Below are positions 1 to 8,198 of a stretch of DNA of 22,283 nucleotides, in pieces. A model generated the notes under the pieces. It did not search any database and was not told the origin of the DNA. It saw nothing but the letters and a program-made list of their open reading frames with translations. How positions within the stretch are numbered: the stretch's first letter is position 1; the number at the start of each line of letters is the position of its first letter. Source of the DNA: an uncultured Clostridia bacterium (GTDB lineage: Bacteria > Bacillota > Clostridia > UMGS1883); contig CANQKL010000009.1 of the NCBI GenBank assembly GCA_947624455.1, forward strand, positions 1 through 22,283. The letters are read 5' to 3'. Position numbers and translations under genes: made by a program.

Positions 1-1608
1 GGCTATGCCCGCCCGGACGCTGCAGCTATTGTTCACAAGCCGCTCCACATGGCGATCCTTAAGCACATCCCTTATCTCATCCACCACAGCCTCGCAGGGC
101 TGTATCCTGATGGCCCGGCCGGAGTCGGAATATCTCAGGCCGTCCACCGCAAGCGTCAGGGATTCCCGAACCGCCGAAGCCATGGTGCAAAGCTCGTCCT
201 TGGCGCCGGAGGACAGGGAAGCGTGTTCCTCGCTGCTCAACAGATCCCTTACGCAGTAGCAGATGTTCAGCACATGATCGCCCACGCGCTCCAGATCGGT
301 CACAACATGGAGTATAGTTGTGGCGGTGTGTTTTTCCGCGTTGTTAAGATGCTGGGCGACGATCTTGGTGACGTACTGCGAAATGCCGCTTTCCATTTTA
401 TCAATATCGTTTTCGATGTTCTTTACCTTGTCCACCAGGTCAAGCTTTTCTTTCTCGACCACCTCCATGGACATATCGAAGCCGGAAAGGGCGGTTTCCG
501 CCATCTTTACGACTTCGCTCATAGCCTGACGCAGAGCAATGGCGGGCGCACGCATGAAGCGGTCGTCCATAAGGGCCAGATCGACTCCCTTGTCTTTGGC
601 CTTTTCGCCCTTTTCATCGTCGGGAATGATGAGACAGGCAATCTTGATGAACTGATTGCAGAAGGGCAGCAATACAAGGGTGCTGAGGATATTGAACACA
701 GAATGGATATTTGCCACGCCGTTGGTGGTGAGCTGCTTGTCCCAAAAGTCGAAGTGGAAAATCAGATCCAGACCGTACATTACCACAAAGCACAGGGCCA
801 CGCCTGTTATCTTGAATATGAGGTTCAGTATGGAAGCCCGCCGAGCTTCCTTATTAGCGCCGGTACCGGAGATTATGGTCACGGCGCAGGTTCCGATGTT
901 GGCGCCCATTATCATGGGCAGAGCGTTGCTCCAGGTGACCAGGCCAGTAAAAGCGAAGGCCTGAAGTATACCTACCGAGGCGGAACTGGACTGGATAAGA
1001 GCGGTTATGAGCGCACCCACAATTATGCCCAGCAGGGGATTGCTTATGCCGGTGAAGATCGTTTTCATCACAGGGAGATCCTTCATGGCGGAGACGGAAT
1101 CGGTCATTATGCTCATGCCTATGAAAATAGCGCCAAGGCCGAGAACTATCTCCCCAACATAGGCCCGGGTCTTGTTTTTCTTGCCCATGAACATTATGAG
1201 GATAATGCCCGCCAAAAGCAGGAAGTTAGCCAAGGTCGAAGGCTTGAACAGCCTTATGTACCACTGTTCGCCATCGATGCCGGCTAAAGACAGTATCTGG
1301 GCGGTGATCGTGGTGCCTATATTAGCGCCCATGATAACGCCCGAGGCCTGACGCAGGGTCATCATGCCAGCGTTCACGAAGCCCACCACCATTACAGTGG
1401 TTGCGCCGCTGGACTGGATCAGAGCGGTCACCGCCGCGCCCACCAACACGCCCTTGAGCATATTACTGGTCAGGTTTTCGATAAGGCGCTGCATACTGTC
1501 GCCAGCCACCTTTTCCAAGCCGCCGCTCATAACGTTCATTCCGTACAGGAACAGAGCCGCCCCGCCCAGCATGGTCAGCAGGCTGAAAATTACGTCTGTC
1601 AGTGTCAT
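1..1608 (-). CDS. Na+/phosphate cotransporter with PhoU-like tail, 3' end cut by window
   Basis: This is an inner-membrane Na/Pi cotransporter family protein (NptA/YjbB type). Translation of the minus strand stays open for 536 codons to the window edge, with no stop. The hydrophobic N-terminal half carries the two inverted-repeat signatures of the family: QSSGAT at about residues 65-70 and QSSSAS at about 206-211, each preceded by a glycine-rich membrane segment and followed by an MGANIGT motif. The soluble C-terminal half is PhoU-like: it is helical and contains an LERVGDHV metal-binding signature. The second PhoU signature and the stop lie beyond the edge. Two ATGs are six bases apart. I chose 1608 because AAGGGG is 8 nt upstream of it but only 2 nt from the ATG at 1614. 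It lies 97 nt downstream of glnN on the same strand. Transport of phosphate is the family role; the substrate has not been shown here. Confidence 0.9.
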   Translation of the reverse strand, partial: MTLTDVIFSLLTMLGGAALFLYGMNVMSGGLEKVAGDSMQRLIENLTSNMLKGVLVGAAVTALIQSSGATTVMVVGFVNAGMMTLRQASGVIMGANIGTTITAQILSLAGIDGEQWYIRLFKPSTLANFLLLAGIILIMFMGKKNKTRAYVGEIVLGLGAIFIGMSIMTDSVSAMKDLPVMKTIFTGISNPLLGIIVGALITALIQSSSASVGILQAFAFTGLVTWSNALPMIMGANIGTCAVTIISGTGANKEARRASILNLIFKITGVALCFVVMYGLDLIFHFDFWDKQLTTNGVANIHSVFNILSTLVLLPFCNQFIKIACLIIPDDEKGEKAKDKGVDLALMDDRFMRAPAIALRQAMSEVVKMAETALSGFDMSMEVVEKEKLDLVDKVKNIENDIDKMESGISQYVTKIVAQHLNNAEKHTATTILHVVTDLERVGDHVLNICYCVRDLLSSEEHASLSSGAKDELCTMASAVRESLTLAVDGLRYSDSGRAIRIQPCEAVVDEIRDVLKDRHVERLVNNSCSVRAGIA

Positions 1609-1651
1609 GGTCATATCCCCTTCATTGGGTAATCGAGCATTTTTCCGCACT

Positions 1652-1683
1652 AAGGCCCAAAGTGTAGATACGCTTTGGGCCTT
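1652..1683 (-). terminator. Hairpin between glnN and the Na/Pi gene
   Basis: The arms AAGGCCCAAAG and CTTTGGGCCTT are perfect over 11 bp around a 10-nt loop. No clear U-run follows on either strand, so it may be a weak terminator, a processing site or an mRNA stabiliser rather than a full rho-independent terminator. Confidence 0.5.
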
Positions 1684-1704
1684 GATGGTTATTAGTTTAC
1701 AATA

Positions 1705-3807
1705 TTATTGATAGAACAGGATATCGGCATATGTCTCCATAGGCCAGAAGTCCTTGGGTACAATAAGCTCAAGGGCGTCGGCCGCGGCGCGAACCTCGTC
1801 CATAGCTGCAATCACGTTGTCCTTGTACGCCCGGGCCTGCTTGTCAAGATCGTCGGTAACGGCAGCCGAAGCCTTTATAGCCTCGTCCAAAGTCTCGGTG
1901 GCCTGATAGAGCTTCTTGTACAGGGGCATTACCTTGGCGATCTGGGCCTTTTCAACGAAAGCCTCCACGCCGGTCTCCTCAATGAGAGACTTGGCCTCGG
2001 CAAGATGCTCGGCGTAGTCGCCCACGGCGGGAATTATCTCCTGACGGGCCATATCCAGCATAGTAAGAGCCTCATAATTGGTAGTCTTGACAAACTTTTC
2101 CATCTTTATCTCATAGCGGCTCTTAAGCTCAACCTCGCTGTAAACGTTGTTCTCGCCAAAGAGCTTGATGGCTTTTTCGGTGATATAGGCGGGATAAGCG
2201 TCGATAGACTGAGGAAGGTTGGGCAGACCGCGGCGGGCGGCTTCCTCCACCCACTCCTTGCTGTAACCGTCGCCGTTGAATATGATGCGCTTATTATTGG
2301 TGAGCAGATCCTTGATGATAGCCTTTGCCTCGGCCTGCACGTCGCTGGCGGCCTCAAGGCGGTCCGCTATTTTGCGCAGACTGTCGGCCACGATAGTATT
2401 TATAACAGTATTGGGCCCCGCGATGGAAGCGGAGGAACCAACCATTCTGAACTCAAACTTGTTGCCGGTGAAAGCGAAGGGAGACGTACGGTTGCGGTCG
2501 GTGGTATCGCGGTCGATATTAGTTATCGCGGCCACGTCGAAGGCCATTTCCTCCTTGCCCTTTACAGAAGCCTCGCGTCCGCTTACAACGGCGTCAACCA
2601 CCTCGCCGAGTTCATCGCCAAGGTATACGGAGATTATGCTGGGAGGAGCCTCGTTGCCGCCAAGGCGATGGTCGTTGCCCACATTGGCCGCGCTGGCCCG
2701 AAGCAGGTCGCCGTGTACGTTGACAGCCTCGATAACAGCCGCCAAAAACAGCATAAAGCGAGTATTGTTCTGGGGATCCTTGCCGGGCTTGAGCAGATTG
2801 TCGCCGCCATCGGTGGAAAGAGCCCAGTTGTTGTGCTTGCCGCTGCCGTTTATACCGGCGAAGGGCTTCTCATGAAGGAGACAAACCAGATCGTGACGAA
2901 GGGCCACGCGCTTGAGGGTCTCCATTACCAGTTGATTGTGGTCGGTAGCTATATTGGATTCGCTGTAAATGCAGGCCAGCTCGTGCTGACAGGGGGCCAC
3001 CTCGTTATGCTCGGTCTTGGCGAAAACGCCCAGCTTATAGAGTTCCATATTCACGTCGTGCATGAACTTGGATACCCGCTCACGAATTATACCGAAGTAA
3101 TGATCCTCCATCTCCTGGCCCTTGGGCGGCTTTGCGCCGAAAAGGGTACGACCGGTTATGAAAAGGTCCTTGCGGTTGGCATAGGATTTTTTATCAATAA
3201 GGAAGTATTCCTGCTCCGCGCCTACGGTGGAGATAACGCGCTTTGTCTCAGTATCGCCAAGAGCGCGAAGCACTCTTACGGCCTGCTTGCTGATAGCCTC
3301 GGCGCTGCGGATAAGAGGAGTTTTCTTATCCAGAGCCTCGCCCGTGTAGGAGCAGAAAGCTGTGGGTATGCAAAGAACGGTGGTACCCTGATCCTTTTTC
3401 AGGAAAGCGGGAGACGAGCAGTCCCAAGCCGTGTAGCCCCGAGCCTCAAAGGTGGCGCGAATACCGCCGGAGGGGAAGCTGGACGCGTCTGGTTCGCCCT
3501 TGATAAGAGAGGAGCCGGTGAAGCTCATAATGGCTCTGCAATTACCGTCCGGTTCAATAAATCCGTCGTGCTTTTCCGCTGTCACGCCAGTGAGAGGCTG
3601 GAACCAATGGGTGTAGTGGGTCGCGCCCTGCTCCATGGCCCAATTCTTCATGCACTCGGCAATGACGTCGGCTACTTCCTCCTGAAGGGGAGCGCCAGTC
3701 TTGACGGTCTTTCGGAATTCCTTGTATACTTTTTCGGGGAGTCGGTTTCTCATTACGGAGTCGTTGAATACGTTGCATCCAAAAATAGAAGTAATGTTTT
3801 CTGCCAT
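1705..3807 (-). CDS. glnN: Glutamine synthetase type III
   Basis: This enzyme makes glutamine from glutamate, ammonia and ATP, the entry point of nitrogen assimilation, in the cytoplasm. The 700-residue length fits GSIII and is far above the roughly 450 residues of GSI. Visible signatures are the N-terminal GSIII block starting near residue 8 (IFGCNVFND), the catalytic acid motif GAEQEYFLID at 196-205, NEVAPCQHE at 268-276, the ATP/glutamate loop GSGKHNNW at 321-328, GGNEAPPS at 383-390, and the RNRTSPFAFTGNKFEFR block at 438-454. The start is firm: AGGAGG lies 9 nt before the ATG. A vegetative promoter (TTGATT-17-TATAAT) lies upstream. No GlnR- or NtcA-like operator or glutamine riboswitch was recognised. 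The gene is intact. Confidence 0.97.
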   Translation of the reverse strand: MAENITSIFGCNVFNDSVMRNRLPEKVYKEFRKTVKTGAPLQEEVADVIAECMKNWAMEQGATHYTHWFQPLTGVTAEKHDGFIEPDGNCRAIMSFTGSSLIKGEPDASSFPSGGIRATFEARGYTAWDCSSPAFLKKDQGTTVLCIPTAFCSYTGEALDKKTPLIRSAEAISKQAVRVLRALGDTETKRVISTVGAEQEYFLIDKKSYANRKDLFITGRTLFGAKPPKGQEMEDHYFGIIRERVSKFMHDVNMELYKLGVFAKTEHNEVAPCQHELACIYSESNIATDHNQLVMETLKRVALRHDLVCLLHEKPFAGINGSGKHNNWALSTDGGDNLLKPGKDPQNNTRFMLFLAAVIEAVNVHGDLLRASAANVGNDHRLGGNEAPPSIISVYLGDELGEVVDAVVSGREASVKGKEEMAFDVAAITNIDRDTTDRNRTSPFAFTGNKFEFRMVGSSASIAGPNTVINTIVADSLRKIADRLEAASDVQAEAKAIIKDLLTNNKRIIFNGDGYSKEWVEEAARRGLPNLPQSIDAYPAYITEKAIKLFGENNVYSEVELKSRYEIKMEKFVKTTNYEALTMLDMARQEIIPAVGDYAEHLAEAKSLIEETGVEAFVEKAQIAKVMPLYKKLYQATETLDEAIKASAAVTDDLDKQARAYKDNVIAAMDEVRAAADALELIVPKDFWPMETYADILFYQ

Positions 3808-3864
3808 TATAAATAGCCTCCTATATTAAGCATATGCTCCCTTGCATACACTTTTTACAAAACA

Positions 3865-3893
3865 ATTATAATCCAATTAACGACAATAATCAA
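3865..3893 (-). promoter_or_regulatory. Sigma-A type promoter of glnN
   Basis: Reading the minus strand, TTGATT (3893-3888) is followed after 17 nt by a perfect TATAAT (3870-3865). The -10 lies about 60 nt before the glnN ATG, leaving room for a short leader with the AGGAGG site. Confidence 0.7.
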
Positions 3894-3953
3894 TGTTAAA
3901 GTTATACAAAATGTAATTGTTTTTTGCTATTTTATTTATATGGGGCCGTATAT

Positions 3954-4219
3954 GGCGCAGACCTGCGCCGCTAACTGTTTGCATCGTCAGTCGCACTAAC
4001 TCACTCTGTCATATTTCCAAAACTTCGTAAACGCCTACGGCGTTGGGTGTCGCAATTATTTTCTATGCTATGTACTTTTGCGCGGCAAAAGTACCAAAAG
4101 CGCCGGGGGCCTCGCCATGCCCCCGGACCCCCCAAAGGCGCTTAAGGGGAACTGCGGTTCCCCTTAAGAATCCCCGGAATTTCCCCCTCGACACCGTAGG
4201 GGGAGCGCATTGCGCTCCC
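3954..4219. repeat. Array of six hairpins in the typA-glnN spacer
   Basis: This 3808-4279 spacer has no convincing gene; a 68-codon frame at 4043-4249 merely reads through the hairpins. Six stem-loops are visible: 3954-3969 (GGCGCAG, loop 2), 4031-4043 (ACGCC, loop 3), 4072-4094 (GTACTTTTGC, 10 bp, loop 3), 4103-4126 (CCGGGGGC, 8 bp, loop 8), 4141-4168 (CTTAAGGGGAAC, 12 bp, loop TGCG) and 4201-4219 (GGGAGCGCA). A further pairing, TCCCCCT/AGGGGGA at 4182-4204, competes with the last. The block may end the typA transcript on the minus strand. It looks like a copy of a structured intergenic repeat, but only one copy is in the window. Confidence 0.75.
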
Positions 4220-4279
4220 GCTTACACAAATTTACGGTATCAACGATAAACGAATTTACAAATCAGATGCCATTCGCCG

Positions 4280-6127
4280 TCAACTGGTTTTGCGGCGGTG
4301 AGCGTCCTTGGCTCTCAGATCGGTATTGAGTATTTTCTTGCGCAGGCGGAGGAAGTGGGGCGTCACCTCAAGAAGCTCGTCCTCGCCGATAAATTCCAGG
4401 CACTCCTCAAGACTCATGTTTCGGGGCGGAGTCAGGCGGATATTGTCGTCGCTTCCGGCGGCCCGCATATTGGTGGCCTGCTTGCGCTTGCAGACGTTTA
4501 CCACGATATCCTCCAACCGGCTGCACTCGCCGACCACCATGCCCTCGTAGACCTTCTCGCCGGGGCCGATAAAGAGAGTGCCCCGTTCCTGAGAGTTGTT
4601 GAGGCCGTAGGCCACGGACTCGCCATCCTCATGAGCGACAAGGCTTCCCCGGCTTCGGAGGTTAAAATCCCCCTGGATAAAGGGTTCATAGCTGTCAAAC
4701 ACATGATTTATAACGCCGGTGCCTTTGGTGGCGGTGAGCAGCTCTCCCCGATAACCGATGAGGCCGCGGGCAGGGATGCGGAACTCCAGCTTGGTATAGC
4801 CCGCCGCGCCGGGAGCCATATTCACAAGAGTCCCCTTGCGGCTGCCTATGCCCTCCATTACCACGCCGGTAAACTCGTCCGGCACGTCCACGGTAAGCAT
4901 TTCCATAGGTTCGCAAAGCACGCCGTTTATCTCCTTGTTTATCGTCCTGGGCTTGCTTACGGAGAACTCGTAGCCCTGACGGCGCATATTTTCGATCAGG
5001 ACGCTGAGATGAAGCTCGCCCCGGCCTGACACAATGAAGCTGTCCGGACTGTCAGTCTCCTCCACTCTAAGGGCGATGTTGCTCTCCAGCTCCCGCATGA
5101 GGCGGTCGCGAAGGTGGCGGCTGGTCACGTAATTGCCGTCCCGACCGGCAAAGGGGCTGTCGTTAACGCTGAAGGTCATGGAAAGCACAGGCTCGTCCAC
5201 AGGAGTGAAGGGCAAAGGCTCCACTTGAGCGGGAGAGCAGATAGTGTCGCCGATATTGATTTTATCCACGCCGCTGATGGCGACTATCTCCCCGGCCTGG
5301 GCCTCGTCGATAGACTCGCGGTTCAGGTTGGTAAAGCAGTAAAGCTTGCTCACCCTGGCGTTATAGGGCGTCATATTGTCCCGGCAGACGGTGATTGGCA
5401 TATTAGTCCTCACCGTGCCGCGGTCGATGCGCCCAACAGCTATTCTGCCGGTAAAGCTGTCGTAGTCGATGTTGGACACAAGCATCCTAAACTCGCCGTC
5501 CCGAGTGTCGGCGGGAGAGGGGATATGCTCCAAAATAAGGTCGAACAGGATCTTAAGGTCGTCGGGGTGCTTATCGGGGGAAAGGCTGGCCCAGCCGTCG
5601 CGGCCGCTTACATATACGATGGGAGCGTCCAACTGCTCGTCCGTGGCTCCCAGGTCGATGAACAGCTCCAAAAGCTCGTCGGTCACCTCGTAGGGACGGG
5701 CGTTGGGGCGGTCAACCTTGTTGATGACCATGATCGGGCAAAGATTCAGGGCCAAAGCTTTTTTCAGCACAAAGCGGGTCTGGGGCATACAGCCCTCAAA
5801 GGCATCCACCAGCAGCAGCACTCCGTCCGCCATTTTGAGGCCCCGCTCCACCTCTCCGCCAAAGTCGGCGTGTCCGGGGGTGTCAATAATGTTGATCTTT
5901 ACTCCGTTGTAGACGAGGCTGGTATTTTTCGCCAGTATCGTTATGCCCCGTTCGCGTTCTATATCGCCGGAGTCCATCACTCTTTCCTCGACTTGCTCGT
6001 TATCCCGGAAAGCTCCGCTTTGCTTGAGCATCGCGTCAACGAGAGTTGTCTTGCCGTGGTCAACGTGGGCGATTATGGCAATATTTCTGATATTCTTGGG
6101 TTCATACATTATGTCTCGATTCTCCAT
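4280..6127 (-). CDS. typA: Ribosome-associated GTPase TypA/BipA
   Basis: This is a translational GTPase of the EF-G/LepA superfamily that binds the ribosome and helps large-subunit assembly and stress growth. G motifs: AHVDHGKT (P-loop) at 20-27, ERGITI (switch I) at 59-64, DTPGH at 82-86 and NKVD at 136-139. These are followed by domain II, EF-G-like III/V modules and the TypA-specific C-terminal domain with a basic tail. The 615-residue length is normal. The start is not certain. The ATG at 6127 has only a weak AGG 7 nt upstream, and the ATG at 6109 gives an N-terminus closer to most TypA proteins but has GGAG 12 nt upstream. The gene follows metY after 64 nt on the same strand, so it may be read from the same transcript. 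The 6131-6145 GTTGC/GCAAC pairing is too small to call a terminator. Confidence 0.96.
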   Translation of the reverse strand: MENRDIMYEPKNIRNIAIIAHVDHGKTTLVDAMLKQSGAFRDNEQVEERVMDSGDIERERGITILAKNTSLVYNGVKINIIDTPGHADFGGEVERGLKMADGVLLLVDAFEGCMPQTRFVLKKALALNLCPIMVINKVDRPNARPYEVTDELLELFIDLGATDEQLDAPIVYVSGRDGWASLSPDKHPDDLKILFDLILEHIPSPADTRDGEFRMLVSNIDYDSFTGRIAVGRIDRGTVRTNMPITVCRDNMTPYNARVSKLYCFTNLNRESIDEAQAGEIVAISGVDKINIGDTICSPAQVEPLPFTPVDEPVLSMTFSVNDSPFAGRDGNYVTSRHLRDRLMRELESNIALRVEETDSPDSFIVSGRGELHLSVLIENMRRQGYEFSVSKPRTINKEINGVLCEPMEMLTVDVPDEFTGVVMEGIGSRKGTLVNMAPGAAGYTKLEFRIPARGLIGYRGELLTATKGTGVINHVFDSYEPFIQGDFNLRSRGSLVAHEDGESVAYGLNNSQERGTLFIGPGEKVYEGMVVGECSRLEDIVVNVCKRKQATNMRAAGSDDNIRLTPPRNMSLEECLEFIGEDELLEVTPHFLRLRKKILNTDLRAKDAHRRKTS

Positions 6128-6191
6128 TCCGTTGCCTGATGCAACAAAAGTAACTTTACTGACCGCTTAAAGGCGGCGTGAGCTGCCAAGC

Positions 6192-7463
6192 TTATTTTAT
6201 GCAGTCAAAGGCCTGCCGCAAATCGTCGATTATATCGTTTACGTCCTCGATGCCCACGCTCATACGTATCTGTCCGGGATGTACTCCGCACTCCCGAAGC
6301 TGCTCCTCGCTGAGCTGGCGGTGAGTGGAGGAGGCCGGATGCAGCACGCTGGTGCGCAGGTCGGCCACATGGACCACTATTGCAGCCAGCTTAAGGCTGT
6401 CCATGAACTTTACGGCCTTATCCCTGCCGCCCTTTACGGCGAAGGAAATTACTCCGCAGCTGCCGCCGGGCATATACTTCTGAGCCAAAGCGTGGTATTT
6501 GCTGCTTTCGAGGCCGGGGAACTCCACCCACTCCACGTTTTCGTTAGTTTCCAGATATTTCGCCACGGCAAGGGCATTGGCACAGTGGCGCTCCATCCTT
6601 AGGTGCAGGGTCTCCATGCCCATATTCAGCAAAAAGCCGTTCATGGGAGCCGGAGCAGCGCCCAGGTCGCGCATCATCTGCACTCTGGCCTTGGCGATGA
6701 AGGCCGCGGGGCCGAAGTGCTCGGTATAGACTACGCCGTGATAGCTCTCGTCGGGGGTGGTGAACTCCGGGAACTTGCCGCTGGCGGCCCAGTCAAACTT
6801 TCCGCTGTCCACAATAGCTCCGCCCAGAGCCACCGCATGGCCGTCCAGGTACTTGCTGGTGGAGTGAACGACAATGTCCGCTCCCCACTCTATGGGGCGG
6901 CAGTTGATGGGCGTTGGGAAGGTGTTGTCCACGATGAGCGGGATTCCGTTTTCGTGGGCCAGCGCCGCAAACTTCTCGATATCCAGCACCACAAGGGCGG
7001 GGTTGGCCACGCTTTCGCCAAAAACGGCCTTGGTGTTGGGACGGATTTCCTTTCTAAGCTCCTCGATGGGGGCGTTGGGATCGACAAAGGTGAAGTCTAT
7101 CCCCACCTTCCGAAGAGTGACATTGAAAAGATTAAACGTTCCGCCGTAAACCGTGGCCGCGCAGAGTATGTGGTCGCCGGCTCCGGCGATGTTGAGTATG
7201 GCGATGAGGGACGCGCTCTGACCCGAGGCCGTCATCATGCAGCCCACGCCGCCCTCCAGGGCCGCCAGCTTCTTTTCCGGCGCCTCGCAGGTGGGATTGG
7301 CCAGCCGGGTATAGAAAAATCCGTCGCTCTTAAGGTCGAACAGATCTCCGACCTCCTGAGTAGAGGCGTACTTGTAAGTCGTACTCTGATAAATAGGCAG
7401 AACTCGGGCCTCGCCGTTTTTCGGCTCATATCCGGTCTGCACGCAGATGGTGTCAAGCTTCAT
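6192..7463 (-). CDS. metY: O-acetylhomoserine sulfhydrylase (PLP-dependent)
   Basis: This is a Cys/Met-metabolism PLP enzyme that makes homocysteine (or methionine with methanethiol) from O-acetyl-L-homoserine. The 423-residue length fits MetY, which carries insertions missing from the roughly 380-residue MetB/MetC enzymes. The PLP lysine is K204 in HSTSKYLDGH. Y51 and R53 in FYTRLANPT match the phosphate-contacting residues, IVDNTF at 177-182 holds the pyridine-N aspartate, and SVGIEDVNDI near the C-terminus is the family ending. The start is supported by GGAAGG 6 nt upstream. The HD-domain gene ends 36 nt upstream, suggesting one transcript HD-metY. No SAM riboswitch or T-box is visible in front of either gene, which is unusual for methionine genes in Firmicutes. 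A related activity such as cystathionine gamma-synthase is possible but less likely given the length. Confidence 0.93.
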   Translation of the reverse strand: MKLDTICVQTGYEPKNGEARVLPIYQSTTYKYASTQEVGDLFDLKSDGFFYTRLANPTCEAPEKKLAALEGGVGCMMTASGQSASLIAILNIAGAGDHILCAATVYGGTFNLFNVTLRKVGIDFTFVDPNAPIEELRKEIRPNTKAVFGESVANPALVVLDIEKFAALAHENGIPLIVDNTFPTPINCRPIEWGADIVVHSTSKYLDGHAVALGGAIVDSGKFDWAASGKFPEFTTPDESYHGVVYTEHFGPAAFIAKARVQMMRDLGAAPAPMNGFLLNMGMETLHLRMERHCANALAVAKYLETNENVEWVEFPGLESSKYHALAQKYMPGGSCGVISFAVKGGRDKAVKFMDSLKLAAIVVHVADLRTSVLHPASSTHRQLSEEQLRECGVHPGQIRMSVGIEDVNDIIDDLRQAFDCIK

Positions 7464-7499
7464 GTTTTACCTTCCTTTCAAATTTTATTTTCCAGCTTA

Positions 7500-8072
7500 C
7501 TATCTTCTTTCCGTGACAAAACAGCTCCAGCTGTCGGCGTACTGTAAAAGGAACAGGAGCGGGCACTCCTTTGTGGCCACGGAGCGGTTGTCGTCCACAT
7601 ACTGGCCGTCGTGATAGACTATGGCCTGAGCCTCCTCCTCGGTCAAGGGGAAGCGCGGCGCGATAAGGTAGAGGCTCCGCACCGGCACGCTTAAATAAGT
7701 GAGCTTGTCCGAGGTATGATAGGGTACGCTTGGGCCGTAGCCGTACTGCTTTTGCTTTGCCGTGGGCTGATTCGGTATATACATTGGCCGGTCAGGCATC
7801 CCCGCTTTGCCCAGATCGTGGAGCAGGGCCACCACAGCGCAGCTCTCCTCACTGATCTCCGGCGCCAGTGCGGCCCTTATTTTCAACATATTTTCACAGA
7901 CGTTTACGCTGTGTTCCAGCAGTCCCCCCTCCCTGCAAAGGTGGAAGCGGGTGCTGGCAGGGGCGGTCAGGTAGGATGTTTCGTTCTCAACAAAGTCCAT
8001 GAGAGCGGCAAATTCCGCCTTTCTCTGAGTCACAAGACCTTTGAGGCTTTCGTATCTCTCTCTTATTTCCAT
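7500..8072 (-). CDS. HD-domain hydrolase of unknown substrate
   Basis: A 190-residue protein with one HD metal-dependent phosphohydrolase domain and nothing else recognisable. Candidate metal ligands are H54 in GGLLEHS, H85-D86 in VALLHDLGKA, a further histidine in IVYHDGQ and an aspartate in LLQYADSW near the C-terminus. The helix before H54 resembles HD proteins annotated as generic phosphohydrolases or dNTPase-like proteins; the substrate cannot be read from sequence. I chose the ATG at 8072 because GGAGG lies 8 nt before it. An in-frame TTG 15 nt further upstream would overlap that ribosome site. It is the first gene of a likely HD-metY(-typA) unit and is divergent from the WG-repeat lipoprotein gene. 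Confidence 0.8.
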   Translation of the reverse strand: MEIRERYESLKGLVTQRKAEFAALMDFVENETSYLTAPASTRFHLCREGGLLEHSVNVCENMLKIRAALAPEISEESCAVVALLHDLGKAGMPDRPMYIPNQPTAKQKQYGYGPSVPYHTSDKLTYLSVPVRSLYLIAPRFPLTEEEAQAIVYHDGQYVDDNRSVATKECPLLFLLQYADSWSCFVTERR

Positions 8073-8096
8073 AGTCCTTCCCTCCAATTCCCACTT

Positions 8097-8125
8097 ATTT
8101 TATCACAAGGACGAAAAAATTGCAA
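8097..8125 (-). promoter_or_regulatory. Promoter of the HD-metY transcript
   Basis: On the minus strand TTGCAA (8125-8120) is separated by 17 nt from TAAAAT (8102-8097), about 25 nt before the HD-gene ATG. The -35 lies inside the 11-bp inverted repeat at 8116-8143. Confidence 0.5.
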
Positions 8126-8143
8126 GCAATATCTTGCAATTTT
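8116..8143. promoter_or_regulatory. Perfect inverted repeat, possible operator
   Basis: AAAATTGCAAG (8116-8126) and CTTGCAATTTT (8133-8143) are perfect complements around CAATAT. The repeat sits between two divergent genes and covers the -35 of the minus-strand promoter, which is a typical operator position. No T-run after a GC-rich stem is present, so a terminator is unlikely. The regulator is unknown. Confidence 0.45.
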
Positions 8144-8163
8144 CCTTTGATTGGTGTAAAATG

Positions 8164-8169
8164 TATAAT
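8164..8169 (+). promoter_or_regulatory. -10 element for the WG-repeat lipoprotein gene
   Basis: A perfect TATAAT 29 nt before the start codon, but no good -35 at 16-18 nt; the best is TTTTCC at 8140-8145. An activator may be needed, or the promoter may be weak. Confidence 0.4.
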
Positions 8170-8198
8170 ATAAGTATGTATATGGAGGTAAAATTTGT

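Noticed and set aside
49..1287. Long plus-strand frame of 412 codons
   Set aside because: It is the antisense of the Na/Pi cotransporter gene, whose minus-strand translation has clear family motifs; the plus-strand product has no domain-like pattern and no ribosome site.
1708..3816. Plus-strand frame of 702 codons opposite glnN
   Set aside because: It mirrors glnN over nearly its whole length, a result of GC-biased third positions. The minus strand encodes all GSIII motifs.
4043..4249. 68-codon plus-strand frame in the typA-glnN spacer
   Set aside because: It reads straight through four hairpins, has low-complexity proline/arginine content and no ribosome site.
7464..8198. SAM riboswitch or T-box ahead of metY
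   Set aside because: The 36-nt HD-metY gap and the 110-nt divergent region are too short and lack the conserved stems; only an 11-bp inverted repeat is present.
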